DNA of 34,776 bases from Acidobacteriaceae bacterium. GTDB lineage: Bacteria > Acidobacteriota > Terriglobia > Terriglobales > Acidobacteriaceae. Within the stretch, counting starts at the first letter, position 1, and each line of letters starts with the position of its first letter. Shown piece by piece: positions 6,565-14,304 of the stretch. Location of the stretch: the NCBI GenBank assembly GCA_003131585.1, contig PKVW01000021.1, forward strand, positions 20,576 to 55,351, given 5' to 3'. The position numbers were made by a program, and so were the translations under genes. A model generated the notes under the pieces. It was not told the origin of the DNA. It saw nothing but the letters and a program-made list of their open reading frames with translations, and searched no databases.

Positions 6565-9135
6565 TTAGTTGGCTGGGCCGAGGACTTCGCGGACTTTGCG
6601 GGCGAGGCTTTGCAGGGTGAAGGGTTTTTGCAGGAAAGTTCTCTGCGCCTCGGCGGCGAGCGGGATGGAGAAGGCGTCCTGGGCGTAGCCGGAGAGGTAG
6701 AGGACTTTGATGGCGGGACGCGCGGGGAGGAGTTTCTGGACGAGTTCGTGGCCGCTGAGGCCGGGCATGACGACGTCGGTGATGACGAGGTGGATGGGAT
6801 CGGGGTGGCTGGCGGCGAGGGCGAGAGCGGCGTTACCGTTCTCGGCTTCGAGGACGCGATAGCCGCGGGATTCGAGGGTCTCGCGGACGAGTTGGCGGAC
6901 GGAGTCTTCGTCCTCGACGAGCAGGACGGTTTCCGATCCGCCGGCGGCGGCGAGAGAAGCGGGAGTCGAGCCGCGAGCGTCGCAGGGTTCGTCGACGCGG
7001 GGGAAATAAATGGTAAACACGGTGCCGCGGCCGGGTTCGCTCTGGACGAAAACATAGCCGCCGCTCTGCTTGATGATGCCGTATACGGTGGAGAGTCCGA
7101 GGCCGGTGCCCTTGTTTTTTCCCTTGGTGGTGAAGAAAGGCTCGAAGATGCGGGCCTGGGTTTCGCGGTCCATGCCCTGGCCGGTGTCGCTGACGGAGAT
7201 CATGACGTAGGGGCCGTGCTTGATGAAAGGATTTTCCGGGCGGTAGGACTCGTCGAGGACGACGCCGGCGGTGCGAATGCAGATTTTGCCGCCGTTAGGC
7301 ATGGCGTCCTTGGCGTTGACGACGAGATTCATGATGACCTGCTCGAGCTGTCCGGCATCGGCGCGGGTACAGCCGACGGCGGGGGCGAGGGTGGTGGTGA
7401 GTTCGACATCTTCGCCGATGAGCGGGCGGAGGAGGCGGTCCATGTCGGCGACGATGGCGTTGACGTCGATGACCTTGAGTTCCAGAAGCTGTTTGCGGCT
7501 GAAGGCGAGGAGCTGGCGGGTAAGAGTGGTGGCGCGATCGGAGGCCTGCTGAATGGCTTCGGCCTTGGCATAAAGAGGATGGCCGAGCGCGAGCTGGCCG
7601 AGCATCACCTCGGTGTAGCCGCTGATGACCATGAGCAGATTGTTGAAGTCATGAGCGATGCCGCCGGCGAGGCGGCCGACGGCTTCCATTTTCTGGGCCT
7701 GACGGAACTGGTCTTCGAGGACGCGGCGCTCGGTGATGGCTTCGGCGATGGCTTCGAGGACGTCGGCGGGCGCGTCGCCGCCGGCGACGGCGCGGCCGCT
7801 GATGCGGACGGTGATGGCAGCGCCGTCCTTGCGCCTCCAGCGGACTTCAAAACCATCCATGCGTCCGGTGCGGCGGAATTCGTCGACCAGGCGGGCGTAT
7901 TCGTCAGGCTCGACGAAGACGTCTTTTTGCGGATCGAGGGCCAGGACTTCAAGAGCGGAGTTGTAGCCCAGCATGCCGATGAGAGCGGGGTTGACGTCGA
8001 GAAAATGGCCTTCGAGGCTGGAGCGGTAGATTCCGTAAACCGCGGTCTGCACCAGGGAGCGGTAACGCACCTCGGAGCGGCGCAGGGCCTGCTCGTTGCG
8101 TTTGCGGTCGATGGCGGCGGCCAACTGCTGCGAGACCAGGGTGAGGACTTCCTGGTCGCGTTCGCGGAAGCGGGTATTGTTGGAATAGCTCTTGAGGACA
8201 AGCGCGCCAAAGATGTGATGGTTGACTTTGAGCGGAACGCCCAGCCATTGGAGCGGGGGCCGGCCGGCGAGTACGACTTCGCCGCGCCGCTGCATTTGTT
8301 GCACGAGTTCGGGAGTGCAGAGCAAAGACTCGCCGGTACGCAGCACGTATTCGGTGAGGCCAGAGGCGAGTTTTCCGGGAGCCGGAGCGGATTCCCGCTC
8401 ATCGACGAAGTAGGGGAAACTGAGCAGTTGGGATTCCGGGTCGTGAATAGCGATCGAGAAGTTGCGGGCGCACATGAGTTCGTCGACGATGCCGTGGATG
8501 GCGGCGAAGAACTGCTGGAGATCCTGCGCGGCGCTGGCCTTTTCGGCAATGCGATAGAGAGCGGAGCTGAGAGCTTCGGCGCGCTTGCGCTCGGAGATGT
8601 CGCGATAGATGGCGTAGAAGGCGACGGTGCGTCCGTCGACGCTCAAAGGAGCGGAGGAGACGAAAACGTCGAGCAGCGTGCCGTCCTGGCAGCGGCGTTG
8701 AGTTTCGAGGGTGAGGCGTTCGCCGCGCTGCAGGCATTGGGCGATCCACTGGGCTTCGGCGGCGCGGCCGGAGGGGAAGATCAGCGCGTCGATGGGCTGG
8801 CCCAGAGTCTGCGCGGCGGAGTAGCCGAACATGCGCTGAAATTCCTCGTTGACGCACTGCGTGCGGAAGGAGGCATCGACGATGATGAGAGCGTCCGGGG
8901 AACTTTGAAAGAGCTGTTCGAGATACTGGCGGCGGAGGCCGAGGGTTTCTTCGGGGCTGGTTCCTTCGGGATTTGTCTCCTGGAGATTCCAGGAAAGAGA
9001 AGATGGCTGCGCGATGGGGTTGGGGAGTCCGGGTGGGATGAACGCGGGTGGGGCTCCGCGCTCGAGCGCCTGGCGCAAACTCCTGGCGCGGACGAGTTCC
9101 CGGGACTGCGCTGACTGGGTGAAACCATCACCCAT
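6565..9135 (-). CDS. Hybrid sensor histidine kinase (PAS-GAF-PAS-HisKA-HATPase-REC)
   Basis: This 856-residue protein is probably soluble, with no membrane helix. The domain order is PAS (about 70-185, ending [11 protein letters not shown]), GAF (about 200-345), PAS (about 355-475), HisKA with phosphoacceptor His495 in [11 protein letters not shown], HATPase (N box [11 protein letters not shown]1 DTGQGM, F box FEPFFTT, G2 GTGLGLS, to about 712) and a C-terminal receiver (735-855) with phospho-acceptor Asp787 in ITDVVMPG, Ser815 and Lys837. The HDFNN motif and terminal receiver are typical of cytoplasmic hybrid kinases. The ATG at 9135 has GGGGAG eight bases before it. It lies downstream of the PilZ and binding-like genes on the same strand. 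No dedicated response regulator is nearby, so output probably passes by phosphorelay to a distant partner. Confidence 0.93.
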   Translation of the reverse strand: MGDGFTQSAQSRELVRARSLRQALERGAPPAFIPPGLPNPIAQPSSLSWNLQETNPEGTSPEETLGLRRQYLEQLFQSSPDALIIVDASFRTQCVNEEFQRMFGYSAAQTLGQPIDALIFPSGRAAEAQWIAQCLQRGERLTLETQRRCQDGTLLDVFVSSAPLSVDGRTVAFYAIYRDISERKRAEALSSALYRIAEKASAAQDLQQFFAAIHGIVDELMCARNFSIAIHDPESQLLSFPYFVDERESAPAPGKLASGLTEYVLRTGESLLCTPELVQQMQRRGEVVLAGRPPLQWLGVPLKVNHHIFGALVLKSYSNNTRFRERDQEVLTLVSQQLAAAIDRKRNEQALRRSEVRYRSLVQTAVYGIYRSSLEGHFLDVNPALIGMLGYNSALEVLALDPQKDVFVEPDEYARLVDEFRRTGRMDGFEVRWRRKDGAAITVRISGRAVAGGDAPADVLEAIAEAITERRVLEDQFRQAQKMEAVGRLAGGIAHDFNNLLMVISGYTEVMLGQLALGHPLYAKAEAIQQASDRATTLTRQLLAFSRKQLLELKVIDVNAIVADMDRLLRPLIGEDVELTTTLAPAVGCTRADAGQLEQVIMNLVVNAKDAMPNGGKICIRTAGVVLDESYRPENPFIKHGPYVMISVSDTGQGMDRETQARIFEPFFTTKGKNKGTGLGLSTVYGIIKQSGGYVFVQSEPGRGTVFTIYFPRVDEPCDARGSTPASLAAAGGSETVLLVEDEDSVRQLVRETLESRGYRVLEAENGNAALALAASHPDPIHLVITDVVMPGLSGHELVQKLLPARPAIKVLYLSGYAQDAFSIPLAAEAQRTFLQKPFTLQSLARKVREVLGPAN

Positions 9136-9169
9136 TTCGAAGCTCCCCCCTCTGGAGCTCAGCCAGAGG

Positions 9170-9283
9170 CATGGTAGAACGCGAGAGATTCACTCGAAAG
9201 TTACTGAGGTAATTGTTGAAGTTGAGTCGTTGAAAGATTGAGTCATTGAGTCAATCTCTCAATGGTTCAATGATTCAATCACT
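9170..9283. repeat. Degenerate ATTGA/TCAAT repeat spacer with inverted repeat
   Basis: On the minus strand the spacer reads as units ATTGAATC, ATTGAACC, ATTGAGAG, ATTGACTC, AATGACTC. The centre forms a 13-base inverted repeat with two mismatches. It lies between the PilZ stop and the kinase start. Confidence 0.55.
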
Positions 9284-9661
9284 TCAGGATTTGGTGGCGA
9301 GCATCTCGCAGGCGCGGCGGATCATGTGGCGCTGGATGTCGGTGAGGGTGAGAAACTCAAAACCATAGCGCAGACCCTGGCGGTAACGAACAATGGCCCG
9401 CACTCTTAAGGGGTAGGGACTGAGCGGGAGAGGAACTTCGAGGGAAACGATTTCGCCAATTTCGAGGTCGCCGGTGAGGGTGGCGCCGATGCCATCCTGA
9501 CCAAGTTCCGTGGAGCGTCCCCAACAACCGCGGAATTCGCCGTCCTGAAACATGCGGACCTGCATGCGGGTATCGACGGCGAAGCGCGGGAAACGGCGAG
9601 CGTAGGCCGGGGCGGGCGGCGCCAGCCGTTTGGGCGCGAGTTTTTTGCTGGGAGCTGACAT
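9284..9661 (-). CDS. PilZ-domain protein
   Basis: This 125-residue single-domain protein has the PilZ fold, known as a cyclic-di-GMP receptor. A Pro/Lys-rich N-terminal tail (residues 1-20) precedes the RRFPRF segment, which supplies the RxxxR-type loop, then STELGQDGIGAT, which stands where D/NxSxxG is expected, and the barrel strands up to VRYRQGLRYGFEFLTL. The second motif is altered (Leu-Gly-Gln-Asp in place of the canonical Asn/Asp-x-Ser), so ligand binding is plausible but not assured. It lies between the small binding-like gene and the hybrid kinase on the same strand. The start codon has only a weak ribosome-binding site, with repeat sequence immediately upstream. Confidence 0.85.
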   Translation of the reverse strand: MSAPSKKLAPKRLAPPAPAYARRFPRFAVDTRMQVRMFQDGEFRGCWGRSTELGQDGIGATLTGDLEIGEIVSLEVPLPLSPYPLRVRAIVRYRQGLRYGFEFLTLTDIQRHMIRRACEMLATKS

Positions 9662-9667
9662 ATTTTA

Positions 9668-9757
9668 AGGTCAGTGGTCAGTGGCCAGAGGAAAACGTAA
9701 GTTTACTAACCACTAACCACTAACCACTGACCACTGATCACTGATCATGATCACTGG
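9668..9757. repeat. Seven-base tandem repeat and its inverted copy
   Basis: From 9705 six consecutive seven-base units read ACTAACC x3, ACTGACC, ACTGATC x2. Upstream at 9669-9684 the reverse complement unit GGTCAGT occurs twice, so the two arms can pair into a long hairpin. The block fills the gap between the binding-like gene and PilZ. Confidence 0.75.
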
Positions 9758-9762
9758 CTAAT

Positions 9763-10233
9763 CTAGTTGCCGTGCAGCACGTAACCGGGCTCGAGGGGAA
9801 GTTTGCCTGCGATCCTAACCACCGCGACACTGCTATTGATGGAGTACACATCGACGACGCCAATGGCTCCGGGGAGCGACGCCACTTTGTTGACGAGTTC
9901 TTCGTCGGAAGCGACGACCAGGATGGCGGGATGGGCGGGGCGTCCGTGGTTGGAGGTGACGATGAGACCATTGACCTCGCCCTCGGACATGCCATAGACC
10001 TTCTCCAGCACCACCTTCATTTCAGGCACGGACGGGGAGCGCATGACGACGGTGATGGGCTTGCCATCGGGCCAGCGATTGCTTTGAGCTTTGCAGACTT
10101 TGACCAGCTCGGTGAGGGTAATGGCGCCCACGGCATTGGATTTGTTGGAAACCAAGGCGAGATCGCGCGCCGACGCCAGCGAGGCGCCGATCAGGACGAA
10201 TATGGAAACGCGAAGAAAGCGTTGGTAGAGCAC
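9763..10233 (-). CDS. Small exported substrate-binding-like protein (PstS-like fold)
   Basis: A 156-residue protein with a signal peptide (MLYQRFLRVSIFVLIGASLASA, cleavage probably before RDLAL). The mature part resembles one lobe of a phosphate-type periplasmic binding protein: ITLTELVKVCKAQSNRWPDG near residues 38-57, RSPSVPEMKVVLEKVYG and VASLPGAIGVVDVY near 115-130, the last corresponding to the GAIGYV turn. It is far shorter than a true PstS (about 300 residues or more) and no ABC transporter genes are adjacent, so a sensory or accessory role is more likely than transport. The start is a GTG with GGGAG seven bases upstream. PilZ and a hybrid kinase follow on the same strand. Confidence 0.7.
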   Translation of the reverse strand: MLYQRFLRVSIFVLIGASLASARDLALVSNKSNAVGAITLTELVKVCKAQSNRWPDGKPITVVMRSPSVPEMKVVLEKVYGMSEGEVNGLIVTSNHGRPAHPAILVVASDEELVNKVASLPGAIGVVDVYSINSSVAVVRIAGKLPLEPGYVLHGN

Positions 10234-10384
10234 TCTTGGTCTCCCGCAGGCCTACAGAAATCTCAGAGTCATTGTGCGCGAAGCGGGGGCATTCGTTAAA
10301 GGTAACTAAGGTCACGAATTGCGGGAAGGGAAACGGGGCAGTTTTTCGCAGGGAATCGGAAGTTGAGCCACCTGAAGGCTAGAG

Positions 10385-10417
10385 GAAAAACAAGGGCGCG
10401 GCTTGGAGGCCGCGCCC
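10385..10417 (-). terminator. Rho-independent terminator of the modular lipoprotein gene
   Basis: GGGCGCGGC and GCCGCGCCC form a perfect nine-base stem with a six-base loop. Read on the minus strand, the stem is followed by TTGTTTTT. It starts 26 bases past the lipoprotein stop codon, the expected place. Confidence 0.8.
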
Positions 10418-10442
10418 GTAGTTATTTACGCGATCGCATAGC

Positions 10443-12005
10443 TTACTTGCGCCGCAGGGCGGTGTGTGCTCGGAGTATCGGTCGCACCAAGGAGACGGCC
10501 GACCGGGCTGCTGCGTGGGCTGCCGGAGCACTCTGGAGCTCGATTGTCCCCGTCCCAATCTGGTTGGAATCGGTTTCAAGCAGGAGAACAGTTGAGCTGT
10601 CCACGACGTAGAAAGTAAAGCTAACAAACTGGTTATTATTCGCGGTCGTGGTGGCCGTGCCCCGACCCGTGCTGTCCGGAGCAGTATAGGTGCCGCTAAA
10701 CGACTGATCAAAAGACGTGCTGCCCTCGTCGTTGATATCGACAATTCCGCTGAAACCGGTGCTGGTTGTGGTGAACTGGGCTATGTCATCCTCCTCGAAG
10801 CTACCGCTCCCGTTCCCCGTGTTGACGGCGCTGAGATTCAATCCGTAGTTTTGGGAAGCCGCGAACGTCTGACTGGTCTGAGCGTAACCTGCACCGACGG
10901 TAACAGTTGCCGAATCCGTTTCCAGCATCAGAAGTCCGCCGCTGGAAGGATAGATGACCCATTGAGTGGCTGGGACGAAGCCAGTGAGATTGACAATAAC
11001 GCGACCGCCTACCGAACCGCCTGCAGCGGCGGTGCCGGTGAATGGCACTGGCGCCACCGAAATCGTGCCGTTGTCGTTAACGTCCTCAAGGCCGCCGGTA
11101 AAATTGCCCGTGCCATCAGAGGTCATGACGCCGCCGACCGCGATGGGACCGGTAGCGAGGCTGCCGCCCGCCATTGTGAACGCCATGGGGCCGGTGGGAA
11201 TGGAAGCGCCAGTTTGCGTGAAGGCATCGCCGGCAAGGAACTCGTTAGAATCTGTTTCGATGAACTTCAGGTGCGTAGCGTCGATTGGGTAAAAGTCAAA
11301 CGTGAGCGCTCCGAAAGTGGTTGTAAAGGTAATCGTTCCCGGGCCAGTCCCTGAACCCAAGGTTGCGGCAACGGAATCGGAAAGGGACTGATTGAGATAA
11401 GGGATGCCTGCGTCGTTGAAATCTTCTACGCCGGCAGTGACGTCGCCGGTAGTATCGAGTGTGAACGCCCCAACTGTGGCGAAGGTGTTGGTGAGACTGG
11501 CGTCAACGCCGGCAAAGCTGAACGCGTAAGGCCCCTGGAGCTGGCTCAGACTTGTGACTGCAGTCTGCAGGTCGATAGTGCCGCTCCCGGTACCACTGTC
11601 GAATTCGGTGACCAGCCCGTGCGAACTCGAGGTCAGGACGAAATCCAAGACGATGGTTCCAGCTGAACTGGTCAATGTGGCTTGCCCGCGGCCATCGCTG
11701 CCGACCGTATAGGAACCTGAGGTAATTGCCTGGGCAACCGGCACCGGCGGAACAAAATCTACGCCGATGACGTCCATGGTGCCGCCCGTAATGCCGCCGC
11801 TTCCGTTGGCCACCACAGTGCCTGCCGCAGCCAAAAGGCCTCCATTGCCATCTGCACCTGTTGACGAAAACACGTAGGTGCCGCTGAGATTGCCCTGGCT
11901 GAAGCCAACTGGATTGGGTTTGGGCGAGCTGCTGCCTCCGCAGCCGACTAGAAGGGTGAGTGTGGAAAGGGCGAGGAGCAGGACGATTCCGTTGCGTACT
12001 GACAT
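10443..12005 (-). CDS. Lipoprotein built from four repeated modules
   Basis: A 520-residue predicted outer lipoprotein. The start at 12005 is supported by GGAGG six bases upstream and by the signal sequence with lipobox LLVGC (Cys22), followed by a Gly/Ser linker. The rest consists of four modules of about 110-120 residues. Each opens with a strand such as LSGTYVFSS, LQGPYAFSF, PTGPMAFTM or QNYGLNLS, has a middle segment with G(D)xND(E)G (for instance VEDFNDAGIP, LEDVNDNGTI, VDINDEGSTS) and closes with an LxETDS-type strand (LVTEFDS, FIETDSN, MLETDSA, LLETDSN). They look like beta-rich adhesive or structural repeats. I know similar proteins only as uncharacterised acidobacterial lipoproteins. 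The C-terminus ends in an Ala/Arg-rich tail. A strong terminator follows. Confidence 0.75.
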   Translation of the reverse strand: MSVRNGIVLLLALSTLTLLVGCGGSSSPKPNPVGFSQGNLSGTYVFSSTGADGNGGLLAAAGTVVANGSGGITGGTMDVIGVDFVPPVPVAQAITSGSYTVGSDGRGQATLTSSAGTIVLDFVLTSSSHGLVTEFDSGTGSGTIDLQTAVTSLSQLQGPYAFSFAGVDASLTNTFATVGAFTLDTTGDVTAGVEDFNDAGIPYLNQSLSDSVAATLGSGTGPGTITFTTTFGALTFDFYPIDATHLKFIETDSNEFLAGDAFTQTGASIPTGPMAFTMAGGSLATGPIAVGGVMTSDGTGNFTGGLEDVNDNGTISVAPVPFTGTAAAGGSVGGRVIVNLTGFVPATQWVIYPSSGGLLMLETDSATVTVGAGYAQTSQTFAASQNYGLNLSAVNTGNGSGSFEEDDIAQFTTTSTGFSGIVDINDEGSTSFDQSFSGTYTAPDSTGRGTATTTANNNQFVSFTFYVVDSSTVLLLETDSNQIGTGTIELQSAPAAHAAARSAVSLVRPILRAHTALRRK

Positions 12006-12430
12006 AAGTTCCTCCGTGAGCGAATCAATCGTGGGACTGGCCATCTTTACTTTCGAGGTTAGCACAGGTGAATTCTTTTGCCTTGAACCCGAACCAAAGG
12101 AATAAGTAGCGCGAGATAGGAGAAAAAGTTCGCGGCCCGGCGCAAGTTATACATATCGTTACATTCTGGAGGCGACGGCTCCCCTCTTCCGGAGTTGGCA
12201 TCCATCTTCCCACGCCCGACTTCCCCTATGATGTACCTCCTTACTGGGGAGTGGAATTGTGAGGAAGGGATGGAGAATTCCGGTAGCATAGTGGAGAAGA
12301 TCTGAACGAGTCCGAGTAGGCTGGAAACCCGGAGCGAGGGTGGAAACGCGTTGCGAGGACATGGGGACAGCAAGCATTTCGCGGGCGAGGGCGCCCGCGC
12401 CACACAGTGTTTCTCGATGAGGATGGAAGA
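12006..12430. other. Divergent intergenic region
   Basis: About 425 bases separate two divergent genes. Apart from the hairpin repeat at 12380-12405 I see no gene or certain promoter. The lipoprotein ribosome-binding site is at its left end. Confidence 0.45.
12380..12405. repeat. Hairpin repeat GCGGGCG-AGGG-CGCCCGC with CCACAC tail, copy B
   Basis: The 18-base hairpin at 12381-12398 is identical to that at 5575-5592 and is again followed by CCACAC. Here it lies about 30 bases upstream of a start codon, preceded by CATGGGGACAG, a piece of the GGACAGCCG repeat lead. Confidence 0.75.
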
Positions 12431-13291
12431 ATGAAGTGGGGATTTCGCCGAGCGGGATTTTTGTGCGCGCTGGTGTGCGCGCTGGGGGTAGCCGCGTTGG
12501 TGGTGGCGATGAACGCTGCGGCCCCAAGGCAGGCGGAAGCGGGGCGGAAGGACTCAGTCCCGGCCGGGGCGGACCAGACCTCGCAGGACCAGACCTCGCG
12601 GGACCAGACTTCGCAGGACCAGACTTCTCAGGGCAAGACTCAGACTTCGCCGGACAAGATTTCGCCGGACAAGACTTCGCCGGACAAAGACGATGGACTG
12701 GTGATTGAGCCGGGAGAGTTACCGGGGACGTATCCGCACGGGCCGTACCTGGTGAATTTTCATGCGAAAGGCAATTACGTGCCGACGCTGCACTGGAGTT
12801 TGGAGAAGGGCACGCTGCCACCTGGGATCACACTGGACGACAACGGAGCGCTGCGGGGAGAGGCCGAGCGTGCGGGCGAATTTCAGTTTGTGCTGGCGGT
12901 GCGGGACGGCGGCAAACCGCGGCAGGCGGTGCAGAAGGAATTCGTGATCAAGGTGGTGGAAGCGATCACGCTGGTATGGAAGGTTCCGGCGCACGTGACC
13001 GCGAACCGGATCGACGGCAGCGTGCAGGTGTCGAATACGACAGTGGACGATGTGGATTTGACGTTTGAGGTGAAGGCGGTGGCCGAGGACGGGCGGGCCA
13101 CGGAGATCGGGTATCAGCGCTTTTCGTTGAAGAAGGGCACGATTGGGATGACGTTGCCGTTTGGCGAGAGCTTGCCGCACGGGGCCTATGTGGTGCATGT
13201 CGACGTGAACGGCGAGGTGGCCAAGCGGAACGCGATTTATAAGGAGCGGATGCAGACGCCGGTGGCGCTGCAAGTGGTGGTGGGGCCGTAG
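12431..13291 (+). CDS. Exported Ig-like (putative Ig/He_PIG) domain protein
   Basis: This 286-residue protein starts MKWGFRRAGF, followed by a hydrophobic helix (about 9-29) acting as signal or anchor. GGAAGA precedes the chosen ATG; an alternative in-frame ATG lies at 12407. Residues 48-88 are a low-complexity repeat built on DQTSQ and then SPDK(T/I), encoded by eight 15-base units. Residues 95-176 match a putative Ig domain of the He_PIG kind (LHWSLEKGTLPPGITLDDNG then LRGEAERAGEFQF), as found in surface and cell-wall proteins. The C-terminal 110 residues are beta-rich and of unknown type. Probably an envelope or extracellular structural protein. Confidence 0.7.
   Translation: MKWGFRRAGFLCALVCALGVAALVVAMNAAAPRQAEAGRKDSVPAGADQTSQDQTSRDQTSQDQTSQGKTQTSPDKISPDKTSPDKDDGLVIEPGELPGTYPHGPYLVNFHAKGNYVPTLHWSLEKGTLPPGITLDDNGALRGEAERAGEFQFVLAVRDGGKPRQAVQKEFVIKVVEAITLVWKVPAHVTANRIDGSVQVSNTTVDDVDLTFEVKAVAEDGRATEIGYQRFSLKKGTIGMTLPFGESLPHGAYVVHVDVNGEVAKRNAIYKERMQTPVALQVVVGP
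12572..12691 (+). repeat. In-frame 15-base minisatellite, eight units
   Basis: Eight 15-base units run without gaps: four of GACCAGACCTCGCAG type, one hybrid and three of TCGCCGGACAAGACT type, encoding DQTSQ-like then SPDKT-like pentapeptides. Neighbouring units differ by one to three bases, which indicates recent amplification. Confidence 0.85.
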
Positions 13292-13449
13292 GACAGTGGC
13301 CAGCGATTGGAGGTCGGCGGCCAGTTCCCGGCGGTGCATTCTACGGCGGTACCGTGGTCACGTTGACTTGCATTTGAGGTTTCTGAAAAACTGGCGGGGC
13401 GGGGTAACTTGGAGCCGCTTTCGCGCCCGGTTTGACTGTGAAGCGAAAT

Positions 13450-13474
13450 GAAGTGAAGTGAAGTGAAGTGAAGT
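13450..13474 (+). repeat. GAAGT x5 repeat directly abutting a start codon
   Basis: Five perfect tandem copies of GAAGT end at 13474 and the ATG begins at 13475. A degenerate GAAGCGAAAT precedes them. An ATG at 13448 opens only a two-codon frame (ATG AAG TGA), so it cannot start the downstream gene. No separate Shine-Dalgarno sequence is seen, so the repeat occupies that position. Confidence 0.8.
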
Positions 13475-13894
13475 ATGGAGCTCTTGCTAAATCTCGCGTG
13501 GGTGCTGCTGGCGCTGCCGGCGTATTGGCTTTGGCGGCGGGACGCGGGAGCGCGGCAGGCGCGCCGGGTGAGTTCGCTGCAATGTTTGCTGGCCCTGGGA
13601 TGCGGGCTGGTTCTGCTGTTTCCGGTCATCTCGGCTACGGACGATCTGCACGCGATGCGGGCCGAGATGGAAGAGTCGGCCACCAGCAAGCGCACGGTGC
13701 GCCAAGCCGGAAGCGATAAGAATGCGGGCTGGGTCAACCGGCTGCAACGGCCTCCGGCCACCGTGGCGAGTGCGATGTGGCGGACTGTTCCGGAAGTTGG
13801 GCTGCATAGAGTTTTTGTTGCGTGTATGTCGCCGCTGGCCGGGCCTCACGATTTCCATGCGGGCCGCTCGCCTCCTTATTCCCTCCTCGGGTAG
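13475..13894 (+). CDS. Small membrane protein of unknown function
   Basis: This 139-residue protein has two predicted membrane helices, roughly residues 3-19 (LLLNLAWVLLALPAYWLW) and 35-53 (LQCLLALGCGLVLLFPVIS), separated by a basic loop (RRDAGARQARR). A soluble acidic/polar tail with DDLHAMRAEMEESATSKR follows. The positive-inside rule places the loop in the cytoplasm. I recall similar two-helix proteins as hypothetical acidobacterial proteins, without known function. It lies about 180 bases after the Ig-like gene and is translated from a start codon directly abutted by GAAGT repeats. Confidence 0.6.
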   Translation: MELLLNLAWVLLALPAYWLWRRDAGARQARRVSSLQCLLALGCGLVLLFPVISATDDLHAMRAEMEESATSKRTVRQAGSDKNAGWVNRLQRPPATVASAMWRTVPEVGLHRVFVACMSPLAGPHDFHAGRSPPYSLLG

Positions 13895-14069
13895 TTCGCC
13901 GAATCATTCTGGTTGAGTCATCGTTCGCCGAATCGCTGATTGGGATGTAGTAAGAGGTCCGCAGCGAGCATCTTTCATCTTTAGGACATCCTTACGACGG
14001 AAACCGGATACTCGTAAGAAATGCGCCTTTGCACGCGGCGATTGTGCTCTTGAGACGTTAACAAGCCAT

Positions 14070-14095
14070 GTCTGAGCCTGCTGAAGGACTCAGAC
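14070..14095. other. Perfect 7-bp hairpin (GTCTGAG/CTCAGAC)
   Basis: GTCTGAG and CTCAGAC are separated by 12 bases. No T-run follows on either strand, so it is not an evident terminator. It may be part of a leader RNA for the efflux operon. Confidence 0.4.
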
Positions 14096-14141
14096 CTTGT
14101 CCCCCAGCGCTTGAGGACGCTCTTGATTTCGCGGCGGTTAC

Positions 14142-14159
14142 GCATCGCTGAAGCGATGC
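14142..14159. repeat. TGAA-loop hairpin repeat
   Basis: GCATCGC-TGAA-GCGATGC is a perfect seven-base stem. It shares its plan with the hairpins at 6398, 22753 and 23899. Confidence 0.6.
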
Positions 14160-14304
14160 CCCGATACGAATCTCGCGCTTGTCGGCAGTCTTGATTTTGT
14201 GAGCAATCGCGAGTTTGTCAGGAGTCTCTTGTCAGCCGTCTGAGGAGTGGCCCACTACTTCTCACAGCCTCCGTCGAATCCGGAGGAGATTTGTGGAGTT
14301 ATTG

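Larger units (their letters stand above)
13895..14304. other. Intergenic region with hairpins and a direct repeat
   Basis: About 410 bases without a convincing gene. GTTCGCCGAATC occurs twice, at 13894-13905 and 13923-13934. There is a seven-base-stem hairpin at 14070-14095 (GTCTGAG/CTCAGAC) and a TGAA-loop repeat at 14142-14159. The stretch 14180-14250 has loosely phased repeats around TTGTCAG/GTCTT. The RND operon promoter should be here but I cannot point to it. Confidence 0.5.

Noticed and set aside
6493-9114. An 873-codon open frame on the plus strand opposite the hybrid histidine kinase
   Set aside because: It mirrors the kinase gene exactly, is Glu/Gly/Val-rich in the way antisense frames of GC-rich genes are, and has no domain. 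The kinase on the other strand has every expected motif.
12572-12691. CRISPR-like array
   Set aside because: The 15-base units follow each other without spacers, are in frame and encode a low-complexity peptide; no cas genes are present.
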